Source: Poronia punctata
Taxonomy: Eukaryota > Ascomycota > Sordariomycetes > Xylariales > Xylariaceae
Length of the DNA: 41,079 nt
Direction: 5' to 3'
NCBI GenBank assembly: GCA_022579005.1
Contig: MU401742.1
Span: 1-41,079, forward strand
Shown: positions 11,621 through 23,861 of the stretch, in pieces
Position numbering within the stretch: the stretch's first letter is position 1
Layout: the number at the start of each line of letters is the position of its first letter
The notes under the pieces: model-generated
Told to the model about the DNA's origin: nothing
Databases searched by the model: none
Seen by the model: only the letters and a program-made list of their open reading frames with translations
Made by a program: the position numbers and the translations under genes

Positions 11621-14600
11621 GTTTACAGTTTCATGAATATGAGCCGAGCGGACGAGGTTAGGTTTGCTCGCCTTGATTCCTCTGGTAGTGTCTTGAGTCA
11701 ACGTTGGACTTTTGCTTCCTTAAATAATATAGGTCGAGTTGAGCACCTGATCTTAATGTGTACCGTATTTACATAGGGCGAGGATAGATCACACTCGTAG
11801 ATTAACTTGGAGTTATGAGCAATTCTGCAATCATTGTCTGGCCACTCTAAGGGGCTTACTCGAGTTAAGAGTACTGTTGGCTCCGGACGCTGATTCAACT
11901 GGTAAATTGTGAGACTGACGATGGCGACCAAGCTTTGACGACAGCCTCTACCTACCTACTCAACTAACCCAGATTAAGATTCTTTATGCGATCTAAAAGT
12001 CTCTTCGGACCATGATTAGGCGCCATGGGATCTGAGTCGTGTCATACACGTATAGTGTTGATTTCATTAGAAGCACTTTCTATCGTCGGATTTTCACATG
12101 GGAAGAACAAGAAGTTTACCCAGAAACAAGGAAGTCGATAGCCCATACCCTAAAGGATAGGATTGTCATTGTTACCAAGATTCAAACTTTACCTCCACAT
12201 GACTTCCTCATAATACCTCTCGGGGTTAAGGTTCTCATATTAGTTAGTGTAGATGGGAGGCTGACGCCATGCCGCGAAAAATTGACTTTTCATATCCTCC
12301 CCTGACTCCTGAGGGAGGATGAATAAGGCATTTACTCATCAGTATCACCCATCATCACCGTAAAAGATGACACATACGTACTTACACAATACAAAGAACA
12401 GTCGATATACAGGTACGAGTATACAAACAAAAGCGTATGGTTTGTGGGCGACTGCAGGTCATGGCTTCCTGTACGTACGTCATGGTAATTTACGACCTTG
12501 GCATATATATATACTCGTATACCATCTTGGCCGGCCGGACATACCCTACATGTTGAAGGTATATTACTAACCTCCTGCATCTGTTTCTGATCTGTATCCC
12601 GTTGCAGAATATAATGCCGATCTTTACTACACGTTCTATGCAGGTACTGTATTCCTATCAGACGATCAAGGTTCTTACCCCAACCGTACGTTCTTCACGG
12701 GGTTTGTCAATGTTAGCGTAGGTAATCCCAACTTCCGAGAGAGATATCTATTCATGTCCCTGGACAACGGACAGATCCCTCTCGAAAAAAGGGGTATGGA
12801 GAGGCCGAGATACATCTTTGTCGCGACAAACCAAGGACGCTTATCAACTCGAAAAACTCGGCCAAATACTGCAGAAAAAGATGCAAGCCAAGTCTAAACC
12901 CGTTTTCACATAGCTATCACTTAAAGTTGATGTTTCAGCATATCTTATCTCCGTAGGCGTTAAAACAAAGCGGCTAACCCGTGGGGGGAAAATGTTGCCA
13001 AGTCGTTCGGTTTAACCTTATTCTGGATGACAGGTGGGACTCCACCTCATTGCTCCGGTTACTCCTTTTGGGATTTTGATGCACGTAAACAACTTACTCG
13101 AGTGTAACTTGATTTACATCTTGACATTACCCGTAGACACACCGGTTGGTTGTCTATTTTAAACCCCCACATCACGAACGGACAAACTTTGAATCCTCCA
13201 TCTTCGGTGTTATTCGGATTGGGTTGTCACGGGGGGACTTGAACTCAAGGATTAAAGGATAGCAGTACCTATTGTAGGGGTATAATGGGTAACAAGCAAC
13301 AGGTCAGACGTTCTTGGGGACAAACCAAGTCCAGACGTTCAACACGCTTGGGTACACTGTGTATGACAGAGGGGAGTTCGAGAATCATGTTGTTGTCGAG
13401 TCATTAGAGCTTAAGCTTCCATGGTAGAAACTCACATTACCTGTATACCTAGGTAGCTAACTAATGTAACATTAGACGTGTACGTGGTGGTGTAAACTAC
13501 ACCTACAAGTAAATGCATCTTCAAGGTTTTTCTAAGCACCCTACTCGTAGATCATGAGTGGGAAGAATCTGTATTACAAACTTTCCCGCTGGTGGAAGTA
13601 CCTGCTGCAGTCAAGAAAAAATTGGAAACATACCAACCCATTTTAGTATGTTTTTTTTGCGAACCTTGAAAAACTTATAGGTACCGTGGTTCTTTCTTTG
13701 TGGTTCCCGTCAGCACTAGTGACGGCAAAAATGTCTCGACGATATGAAATGCAAAACATCGATCGTGTTGCACGTGACGTGGATGTGCAATCTCAGCGGC
13801 ACAGCAAATGTAGGACACCCCAGGTATCATCTCGATGAGTTGGGGATGATCTTATGTCGTATTCTACGGTGGAGAATAAAGCACTGCGCTCACCGTACTC
13901 CTGTTTCTCTCTACCTGTAAACGTGATGTTGTCTGTCGGTACTTTGTAAACATATTGTCTGGTATAAAATCGCCGACGGTAGTTCCTCTGCGGGAGATAT
14001 ACATACCGGTAGGGGTTGGGGGTCTCTTTAACGCAGGAAACGTTGGAAATAGGTATCTTTACCTACCACTGAAATACATGCAGAGATAGACAGGGGATAT
14101 GTCTAAAAGACGACTGATATGTACGAGGTAGGTAAGTTTACGCGTTTATGTAATTCCCCGGGAAACGGGCTGTATCACCCCTCCAATAACAATCCTTTCG
14201 GTGTGTACTCCTGAACCCTTGTCGTTGCACCCCCGGGAATTTGTTTAGCCCTTGAAGGATGGATGGATGTACACGCACTTGAAGGAAGTAGAATTGTAGG
14301 TAGAATGGATAGCCGAGACTCCACCCCCCGGGCACGGCCGGGATACAAAGACCTCAAGCAAGTAACCCTTGATACGTACGAGACTCGTAAGTATAGATGT
14401 ACATACAATAACCTTATTCGACGGAGCTAGAAGCACCACACCCGCTAGCCCCTTGTCCCCTTACCCGTCTGCTCCGCATCTAGCCAGGGTACGCGTAATA
14501 AAGCCGGACCCGCACAGTAATCCCGCACTACGGAGAAGATTGCAAACTGTCCATGTCCCAAGACCTACTACTAGGGACTTACATGATGGGTAATCTGGCT

Positions 14601-15069
14601 TTTACTGACATTGGGAGAACAACAAGAAAGCGGACCGAATAATTCTATTCGAGGCCTTATCTTGTACAAAACAACCGTTTTTCTAATGTTGCCGTGATGT
14701 TTCGGGACTCTGAATATCTTCAAACAATGTCATCGTTGAAGAAACGCAGTTTTTAACGCTTCTAGAAGGTCAGCTGAAAAGAAAAAAGCATCTAGAATCG
14801 GCCATAAGTACAAGTATGCACATTGTACGAGTATAGTCGGAAGTTATTTTCTACTGCCGCGTCGTATATTCCTGCCGAGTTGCGTGCGGCACAGCAATAA
14901 AAAAGAACAAGCCACCTCGCGTGGTGGGATGCACCTAAATCCCTCTTTTTGCAGGGGAAAAGAAACCCAACCCGGAGAATTTTGAAGGGGAGAGGCTGAA
15001 TGGTTTATTCTCGTTACCAAGATGATGGGTTCGCATCCACTTGATGGCATTGAAGGATCGTGTGTGTGG

Positions 15070-15108
<39 letters not shown>

Positions 15109-15280
15109 AGAGTTGCTACACACACACAAAACATGACGTGGATTTACATTTCTTTGTAATGTATTCTGTAGATTGTACGGAAAAGAACAATGAATCAAGC
15201 CATCGCTAACCATACAATGCTCCCCAATTTCTATAATCAATCGATCCGCCATCTAATCTAGGTACCTGTAGATAAATCAT
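11621..15280. other. 3.6-kb intergenic region
   Basis: There is no convincing gene between the HET gene and the esterase. All ATG-started frames are short and match no family I know. A stop-free frame without a start lies at 12604-12897 behind a splice-acceptor-like sequence, but it is unrecognised. Several copies of TACTCGTA/TACGAGTA occur (12414, 12512, 13542, 14826). A long poly(A) tract lies at 15070-15106. Confidence 0.6.
15070..15106. repeat. 37-nt poly(A) tract
   Basis: An uninterrupted run of A on the + strand, about 175 bp beyond the 3' end of the minus-strand carboxylesterase gene. On the minus strand it is poly(T). It creates artificial poly-Phe frames. It could be a simple-repeat expansion or a retroposition scar; no flanking duplication was found. 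Confidence 0.9.
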
Positions 15281-17141
15281 TTACAATAGAGGCTGATAAG
15301 GCGCATCATGCCAATAAGCACACCTCTCATTATCCGTCGGATCACCAACGACATCAAACCCAGCCGTAGACATGCCCATCCGATGCTTCAGATCATGCGT
15401 CTGCATCTCCGGCACATGCCCATTATTCGGATTCCCCGTAATCGCAAACGCCGTGATGTAATTCTGCGTCGCGACCGCCACAGTAGCATTCACCGAGCTG
15501 GAAACCATCGGCCCATTGTAAAACACATACGGGATATCCCCCTGATGCAGCGCAGGCCAGACGTCGAATAGATTCGCGTAGCCAGGGACATCCATCGCCT
15601 TGTGCAAATACGCCGCGTTGCAGGTACTCACCAACTCGGCCCATAGCACGCCCGCACGTTCCTGCTGGTTCGTCCAGGGATATGTTGTCCCGTCGAAGAC
15701 CGCCGGATACACATGATTAATAACGTGGTCGCGGACTTTCTGGTCCGCGCCGCCGAGGAATAGGTCGACGAATTGGACAAAGTCCGCTTCGCTGGTGATG
15801 TTTCCGGGCGCGAAGCGCAAGCCTTCGTTGGAGGCGATGGTGGTGAGGAGTTTGATGGACTTGTCGACTTTGCCGTCGCGCAGGAGACGTTTCGGGTCGT
15901 CGGGGACGAAATCGCCGCCTACGGCCGGACCGAAATATGTCGTGCCGAAAGTCGCGCCGGAGAGGAAGATGTAATTCGCGTCGATGACCCGATCCGACGG
16001 GAGGGTCTTTGCTTCTTCCAATGTTGTCACGTTCAGTAGACCGAGGTAGTACTTGAAGATGTCGTTTTGTTTCTCCGGACTTGCCGTGTCGGGCTCCCAG
16101 GCGGCGGATTGTAAGATGGCTTGTTGGAAGGGGGCTTTTTCGCCGGTGCCGTAGGCGGTCATTTGCATTATGATGGAGCCGCCGCCGGCGGATTCGCCCA
16201 TGACGGTGACGCGGTCGGGATCGCCGCCGAAGTGGTGGATGTTTTCTTGGATCCAGTTGAGGGCTAGACGTTGGTCGTAGAGGCCGAGATTCTGTACGCC
16301 GCCTTGGTCGCGGAATTCCGAGCCGAACATCCATCCTAGAGCGCCCAGCTAATAAAGGAAAAATGTTAGTCACATGGTGGGTAGATACAGGATGAGTAAG
16401 TAGGTAGGTAGGTAGGTAGGTAGGTAAGCTTACGCGGTAGTTGATAGCGACATAGATGACGCCATCTTCATCAGTATTGCGACTGCTGTGGATAAGTCCG
16501 GCGGGACTACCGTTGAAGAAACCAAAGTTATCCTTGGAACCGCCCGAGTAACCACCACCAAAGATGTACACCAGAACAGGAGCACCCTTTTCACCGCGCC
16601 TCTTCTTCTCCTTTCCGTCAAAGATGGTTCTCGGTACGAAGACGTCGAGGAACAAGCAGTCCTCAGTCTCGGTAGGGGGACGGGCATCCTTTGGCGGAGG
16701 CTGCGAACATACGCCATCGGCAAAGATTTCGTCGTATGTGGCCTGCCAGTCCATAGGCTCGCCGGCTAGGTAAGCCTCTACAAAGGCAGTCTGTACCTGG
16801 AACCAACAGGGGAAGTCGGCTGCGCAGTTACCGCCCTGCTCTGAGCCGTCGACGACGGGGGCGAGCAGGGAGTGGCTCTTGTGGGGAGGTTCAGGCTTTG
16901 CCCATCGGAGATTACCCACTGGGGCCTGGCCATACCGGATATTGGTGAAGTTGTAGTAATCTCCCGTCTCCTGTGATGTTTGTTAGTTGGGTGTGTACGT
17001 AGTTTATTGTCTTGCATTGTGTCTCACGTTGATGGAGATGGCTCGGTGTCGCTCATATCCCAAGTCGACAACTGGCAGCTCGCTGGCGATGGCGAGTGCA
17101 GGTAGTACTGCAGCAGCAGCAGCGAGGAAATACGACCTCAT
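15281..17141 (-). CDS. Secreted type-B carboxylesterase/lipase family protein
   Basis: Three exons on the minus strand, 17141-17028, 16970-16434 and 16348-15281, give 572 residues, a usual length for the family. Introns of 57 nt (16971-17027, phase 0) and 85 nt (16349-16433, phase 0) have GT...AG ends. Residues 1-20 ([20 protein letters not shown]) form a signal peptide, so the product is probably secreted. Family marks are the oxyanion-hole GGG (176-178), EDCLFLDV (141-148), the nucleophile elbow GESAGG with Ser270, the acid Glu392 (SNEGLRF) and His485 (HQGDIPYVF). The triad is complete. These enzymes hydrolyse carboxylic esters; the substrate cannot be told, and cholinesterase, lipase or esterase labels are equally possible. 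The second intron carries a TAGG microsatellite. No damage is seen. Confidence 0.92.
16401..16426. repeat. (TAGG)n microsatellite in esterase intron
   Basis: About 6.5 units of TAGG lie close to the 5' splice site of the second intron of the carboxylesterase gene. Length changes here would alter intron size but not coding. Confidence 0.9.
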
Positions 17142-19029
17142 TTTTTTAAGAATCCACTGTTATAGACACAAGGTCTACAAGGAAGTAACGGCTGTTATTG
17201 ACGATGATGAGATGATGATAATTATTTTGTAATCTTCAAAGGTCTTCACCTTGGACTTTATACCCCTTTCCTTCTATCCCATTTCGGTGAGAAGACAGTC
17301 CAAGGTCGGAACTCACACCTTTCCCTTTTCTTGCTATGGCCCTTTGGAATCAAACAGGATGCCCGAAAAAGGCACGCACTTTACAAACTGACATGGTTGT
17401 CGCTCGTTGATGACAAAGATGGGCTACATCGAGTGAACAATCGATCTTGTCGCCGATGCAACAAGAATCCTAAACGCCGAAAAGACGAACCGTTGAAGAA
17501 GAAGAAGAAGAAGAAGAAGAAGAAGACTAGAGAAGCGGAGAGAGACGAACTGGGCTAGTGGGAATAAAGATCTTCGTCTGGGTCGTCTGGGATTATGAGA
17601 TCTTGGCTGGAGAAATTCTCGGTGATTTTCGAGATACTGTTATGCTCGCTTGGAGACGATCAAAAGGAAGCGAGTGAAGTGCGCGGTCTTGTCTTGGGCT
17701 TGCAAGCATGAACCCACCGCCAAAGTTACTTTACTTACTGTAAATTTCTCGGGGTCAGACCTAATGGTATTGGCAGATCCACTCCAAGAGGAGAACATGT
17801 CTGCGGACTGCTAGAGTTACCATTCGTAGTATACTTCACCAGGGTAGGAGACGCAAGTATACATAGTAGATCCAGGGTTGGGGTTGTAACAGCAAGGGCG
17901 GATCCATCTGTCCTGTTCATGATATTTTGCAATACCTACCATAAATTGACCAAGTCCGTCAAGCTTTCGTTACCACGTCATCAAGGGGTATGTAATGGAG
18001 GTAGTTTATCATCAAGGGTCCAGAGTGCTACTACCTCAGTAAGTTAACTAAGCATATTTGGGACAAGGTACGTACTCCATCCCTTGTCGTTGGGGCTCTT
18101 GGGATGGACTCCCTTGCTGTCAAATTACTTGGTAATACTATATTGGGTAGGTCCAAGACATCCGGCGCCAAGAAACCATGTACATGGATAGTTACGTGAT
18201 GTACAAAATAACGGGACGTTTAAAAAGCAAATGCCGATCCGGACTACCTTGTTTTACCTTTACCTGCAGATATGTCCCGTCTCCGTCCCCACATCACGTG
18301 TACAGATATACATACATTCGTACACCCCCGGGATTTCCGTGGATTACCGTTTCTTGGGGTAATCGGCGAACAAGATTACTTGTGCAAAAGCTTGGCGCCA
18401 CTTTCTCTTTTCTTTATAGGAGCGGAATAAGGCCCAGTTTCTTTGGAACAAAGTTTCCCGGGCCAAAGTGACTTTGGTACATTGATGTCTACTTTACCTA
18501 GCTTGATACAGTCAAGGCGCGACAGCAGTCTCCTAGACGTTGTAAACAATAAATCCATTTATAGAAAAGACAGAAACACAATCTTCCTCGTACCCTTGGG
18601 CATAGGTCGCAGAACTACAAGTAATAAGTCTGCTGCACTTCTATAAAAGTAATCACACCTTTTTCGTACCGAGTTCCTAATATTTTGCCCTAGTTGTTAT
18701 ATAATCATATTTTTGCCTGGCGTACAAAACCCACCACGCTTCATGCTTCATGCTTCACGAGGACAGACATTCATGTCATGAAACTATCAGTTGAAATGAA
18801 GATTGATCGTCCTGTATTTGTACTATTGACGATGGTGGCTCGAAATAAAGCAGGGGAGGCTGCTTCAAGTAGTGTCGCCCCGGGAGGACAAGCGGGAGTC
18901 GCTGTTTAGATAGGCGCAGACATTCCGGATCAACAGTCGCCCTGGAGTCCGGACGCATCGTCTAGCGTTCGGCACCGTCACAAGCGTACCTATTGCTAAT
19001 CAACCATCACCATCGGCCGACGCAAAGAC
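17142..19029. other. Intergenic region upstream of the esterase
   Basis: The first few hundred bases form the esterase promoter and 5' leader; no TATA box is certain. A GAA/AAG microsatellite lies at 17495-17526 and explains a Lys-rich frame there. No gene, RNA or family match is seen in the rest. Confidence 0.5.
17495..17526. repeat. (GAA)n microsatellite
   Basis: About ten GAA/AAG units in intergenic DNA. The run of lysines it would encode is not evidence of a gene. Confidence 0.85.
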
Positions 19030-19403
19030 ATGCGGGTCTCAGACCTATCTAGTGAATCATCAGAGATTGACGATTCTGACCATACTGACTCTACAGAGCA
19101 ATCTAGCCATAACACCACCCGAGCGGGCAAAGACCCCAGAGCGAACTTATAGGCCCAAGAAACCGACGTCCCGAGTCCGCCGCTTCCTTTGTTTTTCCCA
19201 TCGTCGGAGAGAAGCCCGCCTGGAATCCGGGAAGACGTATACACCCGAAAGGGGTCTCTTGTCGTCTATAGACGTAGATTTACTGATGAAGAACGAGACC
19301 ACTTTGTATAGGTTTCTCCTAATTGCGTCTGAGGAAAAGAAGAGACTCACGTATAATCATGTCGGCTAGTAGATGGCTGAGCGATTTATGGGGTCGCAAG
19401 TGA
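19030..19403 (+). pseudogene. Possible degraded small gene, unknown family
   Basis: From ATG 19030 the frame reads an acidic Ser-rich segment (VSDLSSESSEIDDSD), meets an in-frame TAG at 19150, then stays open through SPPGIREDVYTRKGSLVVYRRR and FTDEERDHFV to a TAG at 19309. A second frame, shifted by one base, continues with RKRRDSRIIMSASRWLSDLW to TGA at 19401. Together these look like one protein broken by a stop (CAG to TAG fits a C-to-T change) and by a frameshift or lost intron. A competing frame (18914-19369) is fully open but gives a less protein-like sequence. The family is not recognised. The call rests on how natural the peptide looks, so confidence is low. Confidence 0.35.
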
Positions 19404-20052
19404 TAAAGGACTACACCAGATCTTTATACACTCTCCTATTTTTGAGTATAGTTTCGTCCACTCCTTCCCCTTTGACGTTTCTTCCCCTTGGTTTGGTTCA
19501 TGTTTCAACTGTTCGAGTTGGCATAGAATAATCACGGCATTCCCCCCCCTTGCTTCCAACATTTTCCTCGGCCTGTTGCTCGACCTAGCACAGGCCATCC
19601 GCCCCTTTATTCAACCGACTTTCACTGTCATTACTTGTTACTGGCCTACTATAGAGAGTCCATTGATCAAATCATTTTTTCTTGCCAGTTTCTGATGCAT
19701 CAAAAACTTGGTACCTATGGTGAAAACAGAAACCTGAAGACCTCGGTAGCCAACATCGGCGGTAAAATATCTCTTGCTTTGGTGCCCCTTATTGGCTATA
19801 CAGTGCGCATACAAATGTTGAAGTGTTAGTATAGAAGCCTTAGAAAGTAGAAGTAGTAGCATCTAGAAATAGGTAAGGACAAGTGGCATGGAATACATAC
19901 CAGAGTTGTTCCTTCCGGTAAACACGGACAGTCAGCTCAACACTATAACCACTGCCACTGCCACTGCCATCATCCTGAGAGAAGTCCTTCACATTTTCTC
20001 CTCCCTTGTTTCTTATTTATGACAAAAGTCGACTACGTTTCATATACCAGTT
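19404..20052. other. Short intergenic region
   Basis: No gene or RNA is seen. The only reading frames are short and without motifs. It separates the degraded gene on the + strand from the 3' remnant on the - strand. Confidence 0.5.
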
Positions 20053-20653
20053 TTACATCTTTTCGGCAACCCACACCAGCTTTGGAACCATGATAGCTGC
20101 TCCGTTCCTTACCTCCTCCATAGCCTTCCGCTCCATTTCGTAAGACGCCTCAGGCGTCTTGAGCACAGTTTCCGCAAACTCCTGCCATGTGCTAACATAC
20201 CTGCCATGTGGTTAGTATTCTCTTAGCTACGAAGTAGGTATAAACAACAGCAGAATGGTGTTATTACACTTACATATCGTTCCAGAGCCGTGCCGTGCTC
20301 AACCCGTACTTGTAGCTATGCAAACAAGAACCGGTAATAACCGTTTTCATTCATGATCTCAGTGAAATGGTATTTCCAGCTAATCAGCGGGATAGAGAGA
20401 GGCGAGCCTATGAAGTATCCTCATTGTTCTCCCAGGGGGGGGGCGCTTTTAGTTTCTACTCACCATACTACAATGTATACCAACCCGCGGCTTTTGGGCC
20501 AAGACGATTCAGGCATCCTGCGGCGTCGACAGTCAAAAGTTCCCTTTGACCAACATGGGCAACAGTGAAACGAGAGGAGAGCATAGGGATCCACAGTCCA
20601 TCAGGGTTCAGAATGCCTGGAATGTCGAATACAGCGAGCGGCTTCCTCCTCCT
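20053..20653 (-). pseudogene. 3' gene remnant, unrecognised, probably 5'-truncated
   Basis: Minus-strand coding character with phase-matched introns. The last exon, 20200-20053, ends YEMERKAMEEVRNGAA then IMVPKLVWVAEKM-stop. A 73-nt intron (20201-20273, GTAAGT...CAG) precedes exon 20315-20274 (YKYGLSTARLWNDM). Upstream, behind an intron starting near 20463 or 20478, an open frame reads AVFDIPGILNPDGLW and TVAHVGQRELLTVDAAG. That frame meets a stop (TGA, 20654-20656) with no ATG, so no proper 5' end is visible. It may be a truncated gene, or a live gene whose first exons I cannot place. I do not recognise the family. It lies 260 bp past the 3' end of the hydroxyacid dehydrogenase gene, on the same strand. 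Confidence 0.4.
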
Positions 20654-20913
20654 TCATCGACCCTACCTGCGAGTCGTGTGTGAGTTGGTTGATCTTATTT
20701 TGAGATGAAGCGATGCGATGGAATCGGCAAATACTTTAAGCTGTACTTTTGAGTACCTATAAGGGACATACTCCTTTTTTCTTCTCACGATACCTACCCC
20801 TATAAAAGCAGGAGGCCTGGCGGCGATGAAAAGAGGACGCCACGATAAGTGACCCCTGCGTATGTACCTGGTGTTCAATATTGCATAATACATAGTACAA
20901 AAGACATCCATCT

Positions 20914-22174
20914 TTAAACAACAAAATCGTCCCACTCTCCAGCAATATATTTCTTAATATTATCCTTTACCATAGCCTTCATAGTCGTCACCGTCTTGGT
21001 AGAGAAATACCCGACATGCGGCGAAAAAGTAAGATTGAGGTCGCGGGTATCCTCAGCCAGGAAAGCACTATCACGCTCATTACTAGCAGGTTCATTATCA
21101 AAGACGTCCATGGCGGCGCCTGATATGCGGTTCTCCCGCAGAGCCCGAATGACGGCTTCGGTGCACATGACTCCGGCGCGAGAAACATTGACGATGATGG
21201 CGTCGCGTCGCATGAGTGCCAGTTCGGCGGTATCAATCATGTTGAGAGTGGAGGCGTTGAAGACGGAGCATATGAAGAGGACGCTGACGGATTTGATTCC
21301 TTGTTCGAATGGGACGCGGGGAACAACGTCTGTTTCTGTTTGGGTTGTGTTGTTTTTGCGGTTGATTATGATGACTTTCATGCCTAGGGCTTCACAGAGG
21401 GTTTTGAGACGTTTACCTGTCGTTGTGTGTAAATAATACTCATGTCCGTAGATAAAGAGTGGAGGATGCATACCTATGTGTCCATACCCGATTATCCCCG
21501 CAACTTCCTGCTCGAGAGATAAGGGTGGTTGACCGTTTGCCGTCTGCATCTTGTACGCGATGCTATGTTCGCGTTTCCAGGAATTGGCACCGTTGGTGTC
21601 TGTTGAGCGAATTTCGGAATGTAGGATTATTGTTTTGCGTCTTGCTGCAAAGTACTACAATGCAGATAAGTAAGAAGTAGTGATTTTGATTTTGATTTTG
21701 ATCAGAGGGGGAAAAGAAAAAAAAAACCTTACAAGACTGAGCGCATGTTCGGGAACAGCTAGAGATGTCGACCCGGGACATTTAGACACTTTGATACCGC
21801 GACGTCTACACTCTTCTAAATCTACGTGATTTAGTCCCGCCGTTGGTGTGACGATGTATTTCCTAGATTCTACTCATTAGTCTCTCCCTCCCTACTTACC
21901 TCTTTACATAAAGGTGATGGGGGGAAACATACAGATAAGGAGCATCGCCCAAACTTTCAGCAGTAATGAGTGCCTGCGCAGTGACGACAATACTGGCACA
22001 TTGTATACGATCGCGAATCTCGTCGAGTAAATGGACTTTGTGGTAGGAGATGAGCTCGTGAGTTTGTGGGGTCGTGTCTATGTCTGTGATGGGGAGATGA
22101 ACTGCTTCGAGAACGACGATTACTTGGTGCGTCGGGGAGGGGAGTTGTTTTGGGAGGATTAGAGCGTCGTCCAT
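20914..22174 (-). CDS. D-isomer-specific 2-hydroxyacid dehydrogenase
   Basis: Four exons on the minus strand, 22174-21933, 21862-21733, 21654-21474 and 21416-20914, give 351 residues. Introns of 70, 78 and 57 nt have GT...AG ends and matching phases. The protein belongs to the phosphoglycerate/formate/glyoxylate dehydrogenase-like family, which interconverts 2-keto acids and D-2-hydroxy acids with NAD(P)H. Visible marks are VPEHALSLYFAARRK before the nucleotide domain, GYGHIG (180-185), and the catalytic set Arg264 (NVSRAG), Glu293 (FDNEP) and His318 (SPHVGYFS). After beta-2 the sequence is NRK (203-205) rather than an acidic residue, which suggests NADP(H). ATG 22174 is preferred over an upstream in-frame Met at 22279, which would add a low-complexity leader derived from a CTGT microsatellite. 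The gene is intact. Substrate unknown. Confidence 0.92.
21682..21702. repeat. (GATTTT)n repeat in dehydrogenase intron
   Basis: About 3.5 units of GATTTT inside the 78-nt second intron of the hydroxyacid dehydrogenase gene. Confidence 0.8.
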
Positions 22175-22183
22175 TCTTCTATT

Positions 22184-22212
22184 CTGTCTGTCTGTCTGTT
22201 TGTCTATCTGTC
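22184..22212. repeat. (TCTG)n microsatellite in 5' leader
   Basis: About seven TCTG-like units lie directly upstream (on the minus strand) of the hydroxyacid dehydrogenase start codon. The Asp-Lys-Gln-Thr repeats they encode argue against using the upstream Met. Confidence 0.8.
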
Positions 22213-22623
22213 CCCTAGAAGTGAAAATTAGATGGAGATAGGGAGATTGGTATAATTCCGATACGGTGTTTCTGTTCACGTTTAAATGACTTGGTCATGA
22301 TGTGGAAATGCGGAGTTAAAAAGCATAAAGGGCGCGCCGATGCGGAATCGGGGATCCCCACTTTACTTGTCTTACTGCACGTCTGCAGGTCCAACATTTA
22401 GGTGTGTTCGCGAGTCGCGACTGCCTGTAATACAAAAGCGACGATGAATGTAACCTTGGGCTCATGTAAGATGACGATGGAATTTGAAAGTAGGAAAGTA
22501 AGTACCTTAGTAGGTAGTTACTACCGATCTATCTATCTCAAGGGCGGAATTATCATAAAATACAGTTAAATGCCCCTCCAGCCGCCCTTGTCTGCACGTT
22601 TAACCTAGGTACCTTAGGTTACC

Positions 22624-23861
22624 TTAATCATGTACCTTGATGATGACTTTTCCAACATGGCTTCCCGACAACAGATAATCAAACGCAGCAGGCGATTTAT
22701 CGAATGAGAAGACTTTGTCTACAAGACGGGAAAGAGATACATTCTTTTCCGTCAAGAACTTGTTTAATTCGATGAAATCTTCCCTGGAACCGACAGCAGT
22801 GCCCCTAGACAGATTTCACAGTCACCCGTCAGCGGCCGAACTTGGCACAGTTAAAGAGGAAGGAAGCTACTTACTTCAAAGTCGCATTCTTGCTCATAAG
22901 AGCCATGATAGCACCAGGCTGCCAATCCCCACTGAAGCCCTCGAGAAAGCCGACAAGCGAGACCTGGCCACCGCGTTGACGGAGGAAAGAGATGTCTTGT
23001 GGGATGGACGCAGGTCCCGTATTATTGATGACGTAATCGACGCCTTTACCATCGGTGAGACGACTGACTTCGGCAGCTTGGTCAGTCACTTTTTTATAGT
23101 TGATTGTGCCGATCTCGTCGCCGAGGTCCTTCCGGATGTCTTGGAGCTTTTTGTCCGATGAGGATGTGATGATTGGTTTGACGCCCGCCGCCAGACAGAT
23201 TAGTAGTGCGAACATGCTTACACCTCCGGTTCCTTGGCCCTTGTTAGCTTTGCTGACATATGTGACTTGAGATAAAACCTACCTTGCAACAGGGCACTTC
23301 TCGGCTTGCTGCCCGACTTGAGCCCGTTCAAGGCACTCCAGGCCGTGACGCCGGCACATGCGATGGTAGCTGCCTGTTTCGCTTTATGAGTATATTGGTC
23401 CTCATCAACATGACAATTCATCTAGTGAAGCTGACCTCTTCCCAATTCAAATACTTGGGCAACGGCACCAAGTGCTTCTCCTCGTAAACGGCGTATTCGC
23501 GAAGGACACCGGCGAAATCACCCCCGAGCGCAAACATGGGCGCGTCTTCGCCGCCGACTAGATTATTCAAATCGAAGATGACAGAGACGTGGTCGCCGAC
23601 GCCGACTTGGGTAACTGCGGATCCGGTTGCGACGACTTCGGCCGCGGCGTCGGAGCACGGAATGCCACGTTCCTCTACCTCGATCGGGTACCGTCCGACT
23701 AACATGCCGACATCGCGGAAATTGAGAGAGACGGTGTGGACCTTGATGAGCACGTCCTTTGGTCCGAGGTCTTTGGGTACTGGCTCGGTCGAGACTTCGA
23801 TTGTCCGTGGTAGAGGGCCGCTGGTGCGGCGGTATACCTTGTGCGTATCGGGGATCGACAT
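22624..23861 (-). CDS. Medium-chain dehydrogenase/reductase (zinc-type alcohol dehydrogenase-like)
   Basis: Four exons on the minus strand, 23861-23436, 23373-23283, 23232-22875 and 22804-22624, give 351 residues. Introns of 62, 50 and 70 nt have GT...AG ends, and phases agree at each join. Fold marks are SLNFRDVGMLVGRYP, IPCSDAAAEVVATGS, AATIACAGVTAWSAL and the nucleotide loop GTGGVSMFAL (173 onward), with VDYVINNTGP later and GKVIIKVHD at the C-terminus. The zinc-binding GHE motif of classical alcohol dehydrogenases is absent, so this is more like the zinc-free reductases (fission-yeast C1773.06c-like). SSSDKK after beta-2 suggests NADPH. It lies 450 bp upstream of the hydroxyacid dehydrogenase on the same strand and diverges from the Gfo/Idh gene. 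Substrate unknown; intact. Confidence 0.92.

Noticed and set aside
12604..12897. 97-codon stop-free frame after a ctaac...ttgcag acceptor-like sequence
   Set aside because: No start, no matching upstream exon in phase and no recognised family. A frame of this length can occur by chance in several kilobases of six-frame sequence.
14844..15252. Frames with long poly-Phe runs
   Set aside because: Produced by the 37-nt poly(A)/poly(T) tract.
17331..17558. Lys-rich frame ending in a poly-Lys run
   Set aside because: Explained by the GAA microsatellite.
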